Below are positions 25,781 to 36,000 of a stretch of DNA of 64,000 nucleotides, in pieces. The DNA comes from Anaerovorax odorimutans. GTDB lineage: Bacteria; Bacillota; Clostridia; Peptostreptococcales; Anaerovoracaceae. Below the pieces are notes generated by a model. That model ran no database searches. It had not been told where the DNA came from and saw nothing but the letters and a program-made list of their open reading frames with translations. Where the stretch lies: assembly GCF_024459955.1 (NCBI RefSeq), contig NZ_JANFXK010000001.1, forward strand, positions 451,742-515,741, given 5' to 3'. How positions within the stretch are numbered: position 1 is the stretch's first letter; every line of letters starts with the position of its first letter. Both the position numbers and the translations under genes were made by a program.

Positions 25781-26965
25781 TCAGCGATATAAGGAATATC
25801 GGCCTTTATTATAAAGCGCCAGCCCCAGGATGATGACGGCAATCCCTGCGAACATATACGGCAGCGCCTGCTCCCCACTGAAGGGGTAAGGGGCGCTTCT
25901 AATAAGATGGCTTTTCTCCGGATTTTCTCCATCTGCGATGAATACAAGTTGCGTTTGATCGAAAAGCTCTTTCAACGGCACCTTATTTAAAAACTGCTTT
26001 TCTTTATAAACGTATACGATGTCATCTTTATTTTTGATGTATACATACGGCTCCTGCACGGCAAATTCAAAGGAACCTTTTTGGCCCTTAGGGACTTTGT
26101 AGGCATATAAAAAAGTGCCTTCATCATCGTACACGTTTACACATGCAAAATTTCTGAACAGCGCATACAGCTGCCCTTTTTCATCCTCATATATGGCATC
26201 GATCGTTCCCCGCAGCGCTTGTTCTTCGTCCAAAACCGTCTTGTAATCCTGTTCATCCCCCTGCAAACTGTTTCCGATACCGATCCCCAAACAGGTCAGT
26301 ATGCCAAAGACAATTACCATCACTGTACCAATTACGGCGATGATAATACCAATTCTCTTTAAGCCGTTCTTTTTCTCATCTGTAAACTGGTCCGGTCCCG
26401 ATTTTGGAAGCCAGGCTAATATTTTTTGCTGATCCGTCCATTGCTGACAGGCCGCAGCTTCGTCTCCAGCCTCTTCACGGGGAACGGTTATTGTATAGGA
26501 ACGTTTCGCCTGTACTTGAATCCGAAGCTTTAGGTTCCCATGGCATCCTGTAAACGGAGCGGTCGTTTTCCATGCTTTTATAACCTCTATTTGCTCATAC
26601 GGGACAGGCATACCGGATACCGTTTCCGCCCAAAATCCTTTCGACGAAAAATAAAACTTTTTATCGAGTTTCAAATATATAAGATAATGCAGCACAAATG
26701 CCGCAATGTAAAGCAGACACATTGCAAAATAATCCGCCGCCGCTTCGCAAGCATCATATATCTGCTCTGCCGCAACGGCCATAACGACCAATGCCAGACC
26801 TCTCAATATCCATAATTTCCAATTCGAGTATTCGCATTCGATAATTTCTTCCTCTTCGGAATGCTCTGCAAGACATGCTTTTCGTCGGAATCTGGTGGGA
26901 TATGGAAGGAGCATTGCGGCAGACAGGATTATGCCTGCGATCATAATTGTGATTATTAGATACAC
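25781..26965 (-). CDS. Membrane protein of unknown function, 394 residues
   Basis: GTG start at 26965 with AGGAGGATAAAAA before it. One hydrophobic segment at about 2-20, a pair at about 50-95, another near 212-235 and one near the C-terminus (about 369-385). Between the second and third groups lies a soluble stretch (KRSYTITVPREEAGDE), and between the last two a beta-rich extracytoplasmic part (YALFRNFACVNVYDDEG, YVYIKNKDDIVYVYK) resembling a beta-propeller-like segment. I recognise no family. It is the last gene of the accessory block behind the Rhs toxin, same strand, after a 364-base gap. Confidence 0.65.
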   Translation of the reverse strand: MYLIITIMIAGIILSAAMLLPYPTRFRRKACLAEHSEEEEIIECEYSNWKLWILRGLALVVMAVAAEQIYDACEAAADYFAMCLLYIAAFVLHYLIYLKLDKKFYFSSKGFWAETVSGMPVPYEQIEVIKAWKTTAPFTGCHGNLKLRIQVQAKRSYTITVPREEAGDEAAACQQWTDQQKILAWLPKSGPDQFTDEKKNGLKRIGIIIAVIGTVMVIVFGILTCLGIGIGNSLQGDEQDYKTVLDEEQALRGTIDAIYEDEKGQLYALFRNFACVNVYDDEGTFLYAYKVPKGQKGSFEFAVQEPYVYIKNKDDIVYVYKEKQFLNKVPLKELFDQTQLVFIADGENPEKSHLIRSAPYPFSGEQALPYMFAGIAVIILGLALYNKGRYSLYR

Positions 26966-27329
26966 TTTTTATCCTCCTACGGCATTGCGATTATTGTATT
27001 GCGGGGTCTTAGCACCCAACTATCAGTAGCGGTAAGGAAACAGCATAATTTTGATACTTTCACGGCAATTCGGGAAAACAAAAGCGGCTGAATGTCAATG
27101 GGGCGTATTCTATTGCGCTATTTTGATAGTTTGGTCAAAAGTTTACCATATTCTTTTCCTGAAAGTATCGTTTAACCGTTAAGTAGTTGTTTGTTGCGAC
27201 ATTCCCTCTTATTGTCCACGGGAAATCCAGGCAGGAATATCATTTTTTGCTTTTTTCGGCATCTATTTGGATAGTTTTCCTTTTGGGCGCAAGCTGCCGG
27301 GCATAAAGTTTCGCTTTCTTTGGCAGGGC
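26966..27329. other. Intergenic stretch without a gene
   Basis: 364 AT-rich bases. On the minus strand, shortly after the upstream gene, arms CTGCC...GGCAG with an inner GAAAG/CTTT pair form a possible hairpin (about 27292-27327) without a T-run. I see no coding frame, promoter or repeat I would defend. Confidence 0.5.
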
Positions 27330-28136
27330 CTACTCCTTTGCGGTATTCTTTATTACCACGTCCGTGCCCCAATCTCCATCCTCGTCAAAGACAAAATAGC
27401 AATTCGGGCCATAGGGCGTATTTTCCCCTTCGACCACTCCATTTTCAGGGGTTAATATTTCATTGTTCTTCCCCAGGGTCATTTTCTTTTCCGCAAGGAA
27501 AGGCAACAAGCCATCGCCAGTCTCAACTGTAACGCTTCCTCCCGGGCTTAAGTTTATATTGATATATCTGCCCGCTTTCACCCTCACGTCTGCCGCGACA
27601 TCTTCCTCATCCGATACTTTTTTTACTGTAATGGCAGAATTACCCATGATATTAATGTCTTTTTCTGCGTCAAAGAGTTCTGCGCAAGCTTTAACATTTT
27701 CCACACTTAAATTTTTTCCGGACGCTTTTTCAGAAAGCGTCAGCTCCGCATCCCGGTTTTGCCCGCGAACCGTTACGGATTCCCATCCCGATATCCAAAC
27801 CAAATCATTGTTTCCCTCCACATTGACCGTAAAGTCATCAGTCGAAAATATGTAGAGTTTATGGTTCTTTTGTTTCAGATTCCGAATTGTCAATTGGGAA
27901 GCTCCCTCACATTCAATTTTCAGATCAGCATCAGCTGTGCCGCTGATTGTTACATCGTCGCTTCTCACCTTCAGCAGCCCGGGGTTCGCAAAGGCCCAGT
28001 CCTTTCCTGCAGTCCCTCCGGAAACCTCGATGCCGTCCTCTTTCTCCCCCAACAAATTAACAGCGGTCGCTATAATCATCATTGCAATCAAAATACACAG
28101 CCAGATAAAAGCACCCCTGATTTTTTTCTTTTTCAC
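27330..28136 (-). CDS. Secreted or membrane-anchored repetitive protein
   Basis: 268 residues from a GTG at 28136 (AAGGAGAGTCTT upstream). An N-terminal hydrophobic segment (about 9-29) follows a KKKK start. The rest is rich in short beta strands of the type DVTISGTADADLKIECEGASQLTIRNL and GRYININLSPGGSVTVETGDG, which suggests a right-handed beta-helix or adhesin-like fold. Paralogue of the frameshifted gene just upstream (GIEVSGG / GIKISGG; DVTISGT / DITISGT). Function unknown; surface location inferred. Confidence 0.7.
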   Translation of the reverse strand: MKKKKIRGAFIWLCILIAMMIIATAVNLLGEKEDGIEVSGGTAGKDWAFANPGLLKVRSDDVTISGTADADLKIECEGASQLTIRNLKQKNHKLYIFSTDDFTVNVEGNNDLVWISGWESVTVRGQNRDAELTLSEKASGKNLSVENVKACAELFDAEKDINIMGNSAITVKKVSDEEDVAADVRVKAGRYININLSPGGSVTVETGDGLLPFLAEKKMTLGKNNEILTPENGVVEGENTPYGPNCYFVFDEDGDWGTDVVIKNTAKE

Positions 28137-28180
28137 AAGACTCTCCTTAATAAATATTGCTTGCTGCCTGGTATACGACT

Positions 28181-29016
28181 TTACCTTTTTTCAATTATCA
28201 CGTTCGCGGCATCGTTGCCTTGTGAATCACAAATAATCGAGTCGCCCAGCGAGTCCTCCGCATTGAGTATTTCGCCATTTTCCGGTACCAGAATTTTGTT
28301 TTTCTCTCCTAAGATTATCCTGCCCCTTGCGCTAAGCGGAAGAACGCCATCTGCAGCTTCAATTTCCAAACGCCCGCCGGTTTCCATATTTATGTTAATA
28401 TTACCGGAGGCCTGCACTCTGGCCGCCAATGATTTTTCATCTGCGTCATCCATCTTCTTGACAGAAACGACTGCGGACCCCGCAAGTTCAAAATTTCCAC
28501 TTGCCGTAAAACGTGCCGCGCAAATCCTGGCATTATTAATATTTAGATTCTTTGCGGATGCTTCATTATAAAGCAACAGATCCGCAGGCTTCCCAACACC
28601 CCGGATTGTCATGGATTCCAGGCTTTTAATTGAACCCAGCTCATTGCTTCCAGCAAGTCAACGGTGATATCCTCGTAGGCCAACACATCCAGCCGATGGG
28701 TTCCCCGTTTCAAATCCTGAATTGTCAGTTTTGAAGCGTCCATACATTCAATTTTCAAGTCCTTTGTCACCGTTCCGCTGATTGTTATGTCGTCACCTGT
28801 GATCTGTAAAACTTTAGGGCTTTCATACTGCCAGTCCACTTTTTTTGATCCGCCGGAAATTTTGATTCCGCTGTTATCCGGTTCTTGATCTGTCCCTGAC
28901 TGTAACCCATGGGTATAGGCTGATAAGGCAATCGTCACTGCACATATAACGACCGCGATATTAAAGCATTTAAACATTTTAGGTTTCACTTTCCCAGGGT
29001 TAACTGTTTTTTTCAT
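28181..29016 (-). pseudogene. Frameshifted paralogue of the beta-rich secreted protein
   Basis: The first part (28609-29016; AGAGGAAAAAAT before ATG) has an N-terminal hydrophobic segment and DITISGTVTKDLKIECMDAS. Its frame ends in a foreign tail (SWVQLKAWNP). The downstream part resumes one frame over as GSNELGSIKSLESMTIRG, matching GNNDLVWISGWESVTVRG of the intact neighbour, and runs to 28181. A one-base deletion near 28658 explains the break. I see no slippery sequence that would suggest programmed frameshifting. A sequencing error cannot be excluded. Confidence 0.75.
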
Positions 29017-29027
29017 ATTTTTTCCTC

Positions 29028-29447
29028 TTATTTACGCTCTGCTTTTGGCAGTACGCTTATAAAACCCCAATAGATACTACCTGAGAGCAAAATCAGGGCT
29101 CTCACTCTCATTTCATAATTGCTTCCCATTGCAACAATCAGAATTATAACTCCCAGTATGGTAATTGTTATCGCACATGCCACAGCAGCCTTCCGCTGAT
29201 TGATCCCCTTAGCTGATCTTAAAACCAGATAGGAGGCGCATATTGCAAGCAGACATGATAGGAACATGCTATGATACCCAAACGCTCCCACGTCTTCAAA
29301 TTGCAGGTGACTATAACCCAGGCCAACTCCTGTTAGTACGGCCGAAATGATGATCATCTCTACTATTGAAACAATAATTACTACAATATAAGCACCCATC
29401 GCAAACAAATATGCACGTATGTATTTCTTCGTATTTGGTTTGAACAT
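29028..29447 (-). CDS. Small membrane protein, four spans
   Basis: 139 residues with hydrophobic segments near 14-42, 57-78, 86-108 and 116-132 and a basic N-terminus (FKPNTKKYIR). The ribosome site is weak. It starts 19 bases after the ankyrin lipoprotein gene and ends 11 bases before the frameshifted paralogue, so it belongs to the same operon. No family recognised. Confidence 0.6.
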   Translation of the reverse strand: MFKPNTKKYIRAYLFAMGAYIVVIIVSIVEMIIISAVLTGVGLGYSHLQFEDVGAFGYHSMFLSCLLAICASYLVLRSAKGINQRKAAVACAITITILGVIILIVAMGSNYEMRVRALILLSGSIYWGFISVLPKAERK

Positions 29448-29466
29448 GTCTTTATTAGGTAAATTT

Positions 29467-31068
29467 TTATTTTACTCCTATGTTATTTTTTAGAAGTTTC
29501 ATGTTGTCTCGCAGTCCTACTTCTTTTGCGTATTCATATGGTGTATTGCCTTCACTGTCCTTTGCCTTAACATCCCCGCCCTGCTTAAGCAAATACTTCA
29601 GAATATCGGCACTTGGGCTTTCTGCCGCAATATGCAAAGGCGTTTTGTCAACATCATCGCTTTTTATCTTCTGGTTCACATCTGCTCCGTCTTCGACTAA
29701 ATAGCGCACGCTTTGAAGGTCCCCGCATTTGATTGCTAAAACTAAAGGGGAAGTCGTCTCATCATGGCTCTGCTTGATTTCTTTTTTAAGGAGCTCCTTG
29801 AGCAAATCATGGTTGCGCCATTCGACTGCCTGACAGAGTGTCCCGTTGGAAACTTTTGCGCCCATTTGAATTAGTTTGGCCGCATGCTTTTCAGTCGCAT
29901 TGTTTACTGCCAAATCTCCATCATAAGACACATTATAGGGTATATCTTGTTTTAATAGTTCATCAAACACACTGTCAATGCTGCTGATATATCCCTCATA
30001 ACAATTCTCATTCGTTGGTTTATATCCCAATTTTAATAGAAGCTTTACGGATTCAGCAGTACCCCGCTGGCAGGCATCAGCCCAAGTCAAATCCTGATAA
30101 TGATAGCCCTGATCCAGAAGGAGCCGGAGCGTATCTTCCTTCGCTCCAATTGCCGCATAAGTTATCGGCTGACACCCATTTTCGGATTTTTGTTTTCCGT
30201 TGAGCCCTTTTTCCAATAAAAAGGCGACGACTTTTTCTGTGTTGCATAACGCTGCGATATGGAGCAATCCCATCCCATTATCGTCCTCTATGGAAAAATC
30301 GTATTTCTCTTCTGCCATAAGTTCCAAAGTTTCCACATTGCAATTAGCGGCGGCAAACAATAATGTCTCTTTTTTATTTTTTATCCTGTCCTCTCTTATT
30401 AAGCGCTGCAAGCCTGAATCATTACCCCTGACAGCTGCTTCCAGCCCTGGTTCCAGAGCGCCGGTTTCCTTCCGGTCATCTAACCATTTTAAGACATCCT
30501 GAGCGTATAGGTATCCCCATTCGTTTTTTAAACAGCTTTCTATCAGTTTGTTGTTAAATTGCGCCCCATTGCGGATTAAAAGCTCCGCTCGCTCCCTTGC
30601 ATCTGTCATTTCAGGGTCGGAAAATGCCAAAAGCGATTCCAAAGGCGTTTCTTCACCGCCATTTACATCGGCACCGCTTTCAATCAACTGTTTGCAGAGG
30701 CTAAGGGAATGGTTACAGACGGCATCATTCAAGTAGGTATAAGTATCCTCCGGATCAGAAGCAGGGGCACCCGCTTCAATTAATGCACCCGCTACTGCAT
30801 CGTCCGAATCCTGGAGGGCAAGCGCAAGAGCCCGCCCATCTTTTTTAGGTTTTCCATCTCTGAATGCATATGGAGTGATCTCATAGTCTCCCAGATCCAG
30901 GAAATCAATTGTTTTGTTAGATTGAACCACTTCTTTCACTCCCTGCAAGTTGTTGCTCGTGACGGCACTATATAGTTTCCAATTTTGTTCATGCTGCTGC
31001 CTTGGCGTGCAGCCCACTGTGAAAGCCATCATGATAATTATCCCTCCGATTATGTTTCGCTTGTGCAT
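29467..31068 (-). CDS. Ankyrin-repeat lipoprotein
   Basis: 533 residues. Lipoprotein signal with FTVGC (Cys20), then ankyrin repeats through most of the length, clearest at NDAVCNHSLSLCKQLIESGADVN, LHIAALCNTEKVVAFLLEKG and TPLHIAAESPSADILKYLLKQGGDV. Ankyrin repeats bind proteins, and ankyrin proteins are known among immunity proteins of polymorphic toxin systems. As an exported lipoprotein it could meet toxin outside the membrane. It stands third downstream of the Rhs nuclease gene, so a role in immunity or toxin handling is a reasonable guess but unproven. AAGGAGGCCTGCCC precedes ATG. Confidence 0.85.
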   Translation of the reverse strand: MHKRNIIGGIIIMMAFTVGCTPRQQHEQNWKLYSAVTSNNLQGVKEVVQSNKTIDFLDLGDYEITPYAFRDGKPKKDGRALALALQDSDDAVAGALIEAGAPASDPEDTYTYLNDAVCNHSLSLCKQLIESGADVNGGEETPLESLLAFSDPEMTDARERAELLIRNGAQFNNKLIESCLKNEWGYLYAQDVLKWLDDRKETGALEPGLEAAVRGNDSGLQRLIREDRIKNKKETLLFAAANCNVETLELMAEEKYDFSIEDDNGMGLLHIAALCNTEKVVAFLLEKGLNGKQKSENGCQPITYAAIGAKEDTLRLLLDQGYHYQDLTWADACQRGTAESVKLLLKLGYKPTNENCYEGYISSIDSVFDELLKQDIPYNVSYDGDLAVNNATEKHAAKLIQMGAKVSNGTLCQAVEWRNHDLLKELLKKEIKQSHDETTSPLVLAIKCGDLQSVRYLVEDGADVNQKIKSDDVDKTPLHIAAESPSADILKYLLKQGGDVKAKDSEGNTPYEYAKEVGLRDNMKLLKNNIGVK

Positions 31069-31112
31069 GGGCAGGCCTCCTTATTTATATCCCCAGATTA
31101 ACCGTTTCTACC

Positions 31113-32090
31113 CTATGGTTCCACTACCGTCTTCATATACGATGGAGGGGCTCCGTCTCTTCGAAATATAGGTATTGAGCGCTTTCGTACCTCGGGGACC
31201 TTTTCACTAATCAAACGAAACAGCTCCGGGTTAACAATCGTTGTACGCATATTTCCCCAGGCTTCAAAGCTATCGCTCACATAGCCAAGCGCACCGATTC
31301 CTGCCTTGGTCATTGTATAGATTTGGGGATTTAAAGAGCCATGGAGGTGCCAATTATAATCTTCTATCGCTTCGCCTTCTTCGCCTTCATACGGGATCCA
31401 TTTCACGCACCCCGTAGCCGGATCCTGACACCATACATACTCGTCATCTTCAGTAAAAAGGAATAGGCTTTCCGGCGGGAGGGTGTGTTCCTTTCCCCAT
31501 AGCCGATAAGCTACGGTCTCATAGGTTCTCCCTTTTTTATAGGCCTCTTTAAAACAGCTTGAATCCACGCCGCGCTTTATCAGGTACTCGTAAAGCTTCG
31601 GGGAAAGATAGCTTTCAAAATCAGGCGTTATCGCTCCATCTATACGTTTTTCAAAGGCCCTTTTTGTTTTAATTGGGAGATTAATATAGATCGGAGGCCT
31701 GGGATACCATTGCCCCAGCGCATCGCTGGCAATCTCCATGCAGTCGTATTTTTCAAAATCAGGATAGTCATCATAGTAATAGCATTTGTTGGTAAACTGA
31801 AGCAGATAGGCGGACGCACTTTCATAATCCTGATTTTCATAAACCGTATACGGATAAATGATAATATCAAGTTTTTTCTTGTACTGCTCATTAAATTTCA
31901 GGAACGCCTGATATTGCCCATCCGTACTTTTGATTTTGTAGGAATAGTAGTGCCGCCTGCGTACTCTTTGTTTTTTAAATTCAACATCAAACGCATTGAC
32001 GACCGCCAGCATCTTCTTCGGGAAATTATACATTTCTTCATCATCGATTGCGCCTTTTGGCCTAAGTTCAATGTCAAGCACTATGTACAT
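31113..32090 (-). CDS. Uncharacterised protein downstream of the Rhs toxin (candidate immunity)
   Basis: 325 residues, soluble, no signal peptide; AGGAGG before ATG 32090. Rich in aromatic and acidic residues (CYYYDDYPDFEKYD), with a C-terminal part TTIVNPELFRLISEKVPEV. The last part loosely recalls DUF1629/Imm11-type immunity proteins, but I cannot claim membership. It is the second gene after the Rhs toxin with a 30-base gap, a usual place for immunity or orphan immunity genes. Confidence 0.6.
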   Translation of the reverse strand: MYIVLDIELRPKGAIDDEEMYNFPKKMLAVVNAFDVEFKKQRVRRRHYYSYKIKSTDGQYQAFLKFNEQYKKKLDIIIYPYTVYENQDYESASAYLLQFTNKCYYYDDYPDFEKYDCMEIASDALGQWYPRPPIYINLPIKTKRAFEKRIDGAITPDFESYLSPKLYEYLIKRGVDSSCFKEAYKKGRTYETVAYRLWGKEHTLPPESLFLFTEDDEYVWCQDPATGCVKWIPYEGEEGEAIEDYNWHLHGSLNPQIYTMTKAGIGALGYVSDSFEAWGNMRTTIVNPELFRLISEKVPEVRKRSIPIFRRDGAPPSYMKTVVEP

Positions 32091-32120
32091 ACTTACCTCC
32101 TGTGTGGCCGTCAGTTCCTT

Positions 32121-33080
32121 TTAGTGAAACGCCTCCATATCGACCCATTTCCCTTCTTCTGCGTCTAATATCAACAATTGTTCTGTTTCTTGAAAATATA
32201 GTGGCGGCGATGACGCAAAGCTTGTTTCTACCACTTTTTCCAATTTGAAATCCAGATCTTTGCAGGAGAAAATAAGGGATTCCTTTTCGTACATCAGTAC
32301 CAGACATTCACACTCCCGAACCAAGTACGCTTCCATCGGACAGTAATTCCTGGGAGATTTCAGCTTTTTGACAACCTTCATTGAATTATTCTCCACAAAG
32401 ACACAGTACATTTTTAAAAAAGCATCCTCCATTACGAGCGAAAACCGCCCGTCAGGGTCAACGAAATACAAAACTCCCGATTTTTGAACGGTCATTTTAT
32501 CCGCCTGCATAACGGATATTTCCATTTTGAAGGGGAACTTGTCCGACTGGAACCAATGTCGTTTACAGGAGATCACATTGCTGTCACACTTAGGCTTGTA
32601 TCTCTCGTTCCTGACAATTTGAAGCCCATTTTGTTTGTCAAACCAGAGCTGATTCTCCGTATCTTCTCTGCACACAACTTCCATATCAGATGCAGCCATA
32701 TCATACAGGGCAGCCAGATTGTATTCATACTGAATCCGTATCAGCAGAAACAGCAGGTTATCTTTTATATGATAAAGTCCTTTGATTTCCCACTCGTCTG
32801 ATTCATCGGAGAGATTTATGTCAGCCTTTTTTACCACTTCAAACGTTTGCAGATCAACAAGATAGATTGATTCACCGGTAAAGGCATATAAAAACTCTTC
32901 CTCCGTATCTAATTCTAACCCTTCTACCAGTTCTATTTCCAATGTTTTCAGTTGTTCTGCCGTCTGAAGATCATATTTTTTCAAATGGTTTTCATCGGCA
33001 ATAACAAAAGCATTCTGCCGGTTTGACAGGATCCCGGAAGTTCCTGTTATTTCTATATCATATATTTTTTTCATATCCAT
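32121..33080 (-). CDS. Uncharacterised protein directly after the Rhs toxin (main immunity candidate)
   Basis: 319 residues, cytosolic by sequence. AAGGGGG precedes the ATG, 9 bases after the Rhs stop. Repeated short beta segments (AFVIADENHLKKYDL, FLYAFTGESIYLVDLQTFEVV, LLFLLIRIQYEYNLAALYD, VLYFVDPDGRFSLV) suggest a WD40-like beta-propeller. In polymorphic toxin systems the gene immediately downstream of the toxin normally encodes the cognate immunity protein, which makes this the best candidate inhibitor of the AHH nuclease domain. Family not recognised. Confidence 0.65.
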   Translation of the reverse strand: MDMKKIYDIEITGTSGILSNRQNAFVIADENHLKKYDLQTAEQLKTLEIELVEGLELDTEEEFLYAFTGESIYLVDLQTFEVVKKADINLSDESDEWEIKGLYHIKDNLLFLLIRIQYEYNLAALYDMAASDMEVVCREDTENQLWFDKQNGLQIVRNERYKPKCDSNVISCKRHWFQSDKFPFKMEISVMQADKMTVQKSGVLYFVDPDGRFSLVMEDAFLKMYCVFVENNSMKVVKKLKSPRNYCPMEAYLVRECECLVLMYEKESLIFSCKDLDFKLEKVVETSFASSPPLYFQETEQLLILDAEEGKWVDMEAFH

Positions 33081-33089
33081 TAAGCCCCC

Positions 33090-36000
33090 TTATCTCTTTG
33101 ATACTAAATTAGCTGCCCCAATTAATAGTTTAATTGCTTTTAGTGTTGCTTTTGCCGAAACCTTGTTTATACTTCTTGCCTTATTTTTTGACACATATTT
33201 AGGAAACGCCTTTCGCATCGCTGCACCTACTTTCGTCGATGCATACATTATTAAGTTAGTTGATGTATAGTACGAATTCGTATGCATATGCTTGTGTAAA
33301 TTGTATTTGATCTTTTTCAAATTTCGTTTTGAATTAATTCCAATATCTGCTTTTTTCAAAACAGATCTTCCTAATTTTGCTTTTTTAGCAGCCTTTGCAA
33401 TAATATGATGTTTTTCATTCTTTGTGTTTCGCTTTCTTTTCCATGACTTTTTAACTGCTGTCTTTAATGACTTTATTAGAGCTCCTGTCACTGTCTCAGC
33501 TACTTTAACCTTCTCAACAACTCTAAGTATCTTCTTTAACGATAGCCCCGACACGATACTTACTACGGTGGTTCCTATCCCAGCTGCAATAAAGCTTGCC
33601 ATTGAAGATCCTGTTATTGAGCCAAGCGCAGGCAACGCCCATACGAAATGCCCACTCGGATCCACAAAATTCACCGGATTATTCGCACAGTACGCATACA
33701 AATGCCAAGTATCAGGCTCATCCTGTTCTCCACGATACGTATCCTGCGACAAGAATCTTCCATCCTCCGGATCATAGAACCTAGCATTGTAGTAATACAA
33801 CCCTGTACCCTGATCATACACCTGCCCGGTATAGCAAATCTCGTTATCGAACTGTTCCCCGGCCCGCACAGTCGTCTCACCAAACTCGTCATACTCATAA
33901 GCCGCCGCCAGTTCCCCGGCGCTGTTAATCATGCTGCTGGTGCTTTCCCGTACGTCCTTGTTATACAGATACCAGGTTGGACTTCCTTCACCTTTACGCT
34001 CCGTGGCGATCACGTTGCCACTGGTTCCCATCAGGTTCAGGCTGGTCAGATTGCCGTTCTGGTCGGAAGTATACAGCACGCTTCCGTCCTGATAATAATA
34101 GTTGCGGGTTTTCGATTCCGCACCCTTTGTCTCTTTTTTCTGAATCCTCTGTCCATTTCCATTATACCGATTTTCCTGGGTCACGACAACCGCATTGTCT
34201 TTCTTTGCCTCATACTTACTCAGGCGGTTGGCCGCGTCGTAAGTCAGGGTCGCTGTCTCTCCGGTCTTATGGTCGGTCTGCCCAATCTGGTTGCCGTTGC
34301 GGTCGTAGCTGTAGTCGCCATACGGTGTAAGATCGGTGATCTCCCCTGTGTCGGCATTAACTTTTCCAGTCTTAGTGGCCGTCAGCTGATTCAGCGGGTT
34401 ATAGGCATAAGTGGTGGCTTCCGCGCCGGTGATCTCCTTCGTCCGGTTGCCCACCTCGTCATATTCGTACTGGGTCATCTTGCTTGCCGCCGCGCCTTCT
34501 CTGTGGTCGATCACATTGACATCTGTCAGCCTGCCTACACTGTCATAGGTATAGTTCTTGGTACAGTCTATGCCTTTGCCGTCGGCCATGACATAATTGC
34601 TGACGATTTTTTCTTCGATGATATTGCTGTTTTTATCGTACTTGTAGGCATAAGTTTCTTTCGCTTGGTCGGCGTCCTTGCTGTCCGTATAAGTCATGGA
34701 CGTCACACGTCCGAAGCGGTCGTAGGAATAGGCTCTGGTAATGGTGCCGTTTCCGCCGTCAGCGAATCCATAGTGGTCCTTCATCTGCGATACGCGTCCA
34801 AAGTCATCATAGGTGTATTTCCGCAGGGTCTTATCCAACAGGCCGCCCTTGGCACTGATACCGGTCAGCCACTTGTTGCTGTCATAATGATACTTGAGGC
34901 CCGTGATGCCGTCCTTGGCGAAGGCATAGTCGATATCCGTCACCAGGCCGTCCTTACTGTAGGTATAGGACACCTTATGCTGATCCAGCGCTTCCTGGCT
35001 TGGCATTTCCGGCCCATCACATTCAGAGAAAGCGATCAGGCGTTTCTGCTTGTCGTAGGTATAAACGGTGCAGCGCAGAAGCGTCTCCTTGTTTCCCGCC
35101 ACCGTATAGTCGCACATCTCCGTCACGTTGCCGGAAACGTCGTAGGCATAGGTTGTCTTTAAGGTCTGTTTTTCCTTGCCGTCTTCCTTTTCGTAATATC
35201 CGGTTTCCGTTACCCGGTCGTTGGCGTCATAGTAGTAAAGCCTGTAATTGCCTTTTGCCTGTGATTCTTTTTCCAGACGCCCCTTCTCGTCATACTTGTA
35301 TTTGGTCCAAATGGACTGATCCGTGCCGTCCTCCTTTGTATAAAGATCTTTGATTTCCAGCTGCTCTCCGTCCCCGTTGCTGCGAACCTGGCTGACCTGT
35401 TTTTTCGCGTCGGTCATGGTTACCGTGGTTTCCAGCTGACCGTTGACGTAGGTTTCCTGGTTCTTGAAGCTGGTGGCAGCTTTGTTCGGCAGAGTCACCT
35501 GGTTCAGTTCGCCTTTTTTGTCATAGCCATAAGAAGTCTTATGCCCCAAAGCATCGGTGGAGGTAAGCTCCTTGCCCGCATCGCTGTACTCAGTGCTTTG
35601 ACGGATGGAATCCGCTCCCACATAGAATCCGTCCGCCTTGCTTTCCGGAGCTGTAATCGTATCGCTCTGATAGCCTTTTTTATTGTAGACGTTCAGAGTC
35701 AGCAGGCCGTCTTCCGAGGCTGGATTTTTACCGGCCTCATAAGTGCCGATCTCTTTGCCGTATTTGTCATACAGGGTATCAGTGTACAGCCCATTTTTGA
35801 ATTCCCGGACCGTGTTGCCCACCTTATCCTGCCAGGACTGAGACAAAAGATTTCCATCCTGATCGGTTTCCTTTGTCATGTACGCGTTTTCTACGGTCTT
35901 CGTTCCGCTCCCGCTGCTGCTGTGTACCGCTATATCCTCATAGCCGCGGCTGGTAGTCACGGTTTGGGCTTCCCCATTATCATCCGTTGTCTTGCTGACC

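Noticed and set aside
28640..28680. Programmed frameshifting in the beta-rich paralogue
   Set aside because: No slippery heptamer or following stem is visible; a simple one-base deletion explains the change.
33648..35162. Frame of 504 codons on the plus strand, and several others, opposite the Rhs gene
   Set aside because: Antisense shadows of the YD-repeat region, which has periodic codon composition; no start signals or known domains.
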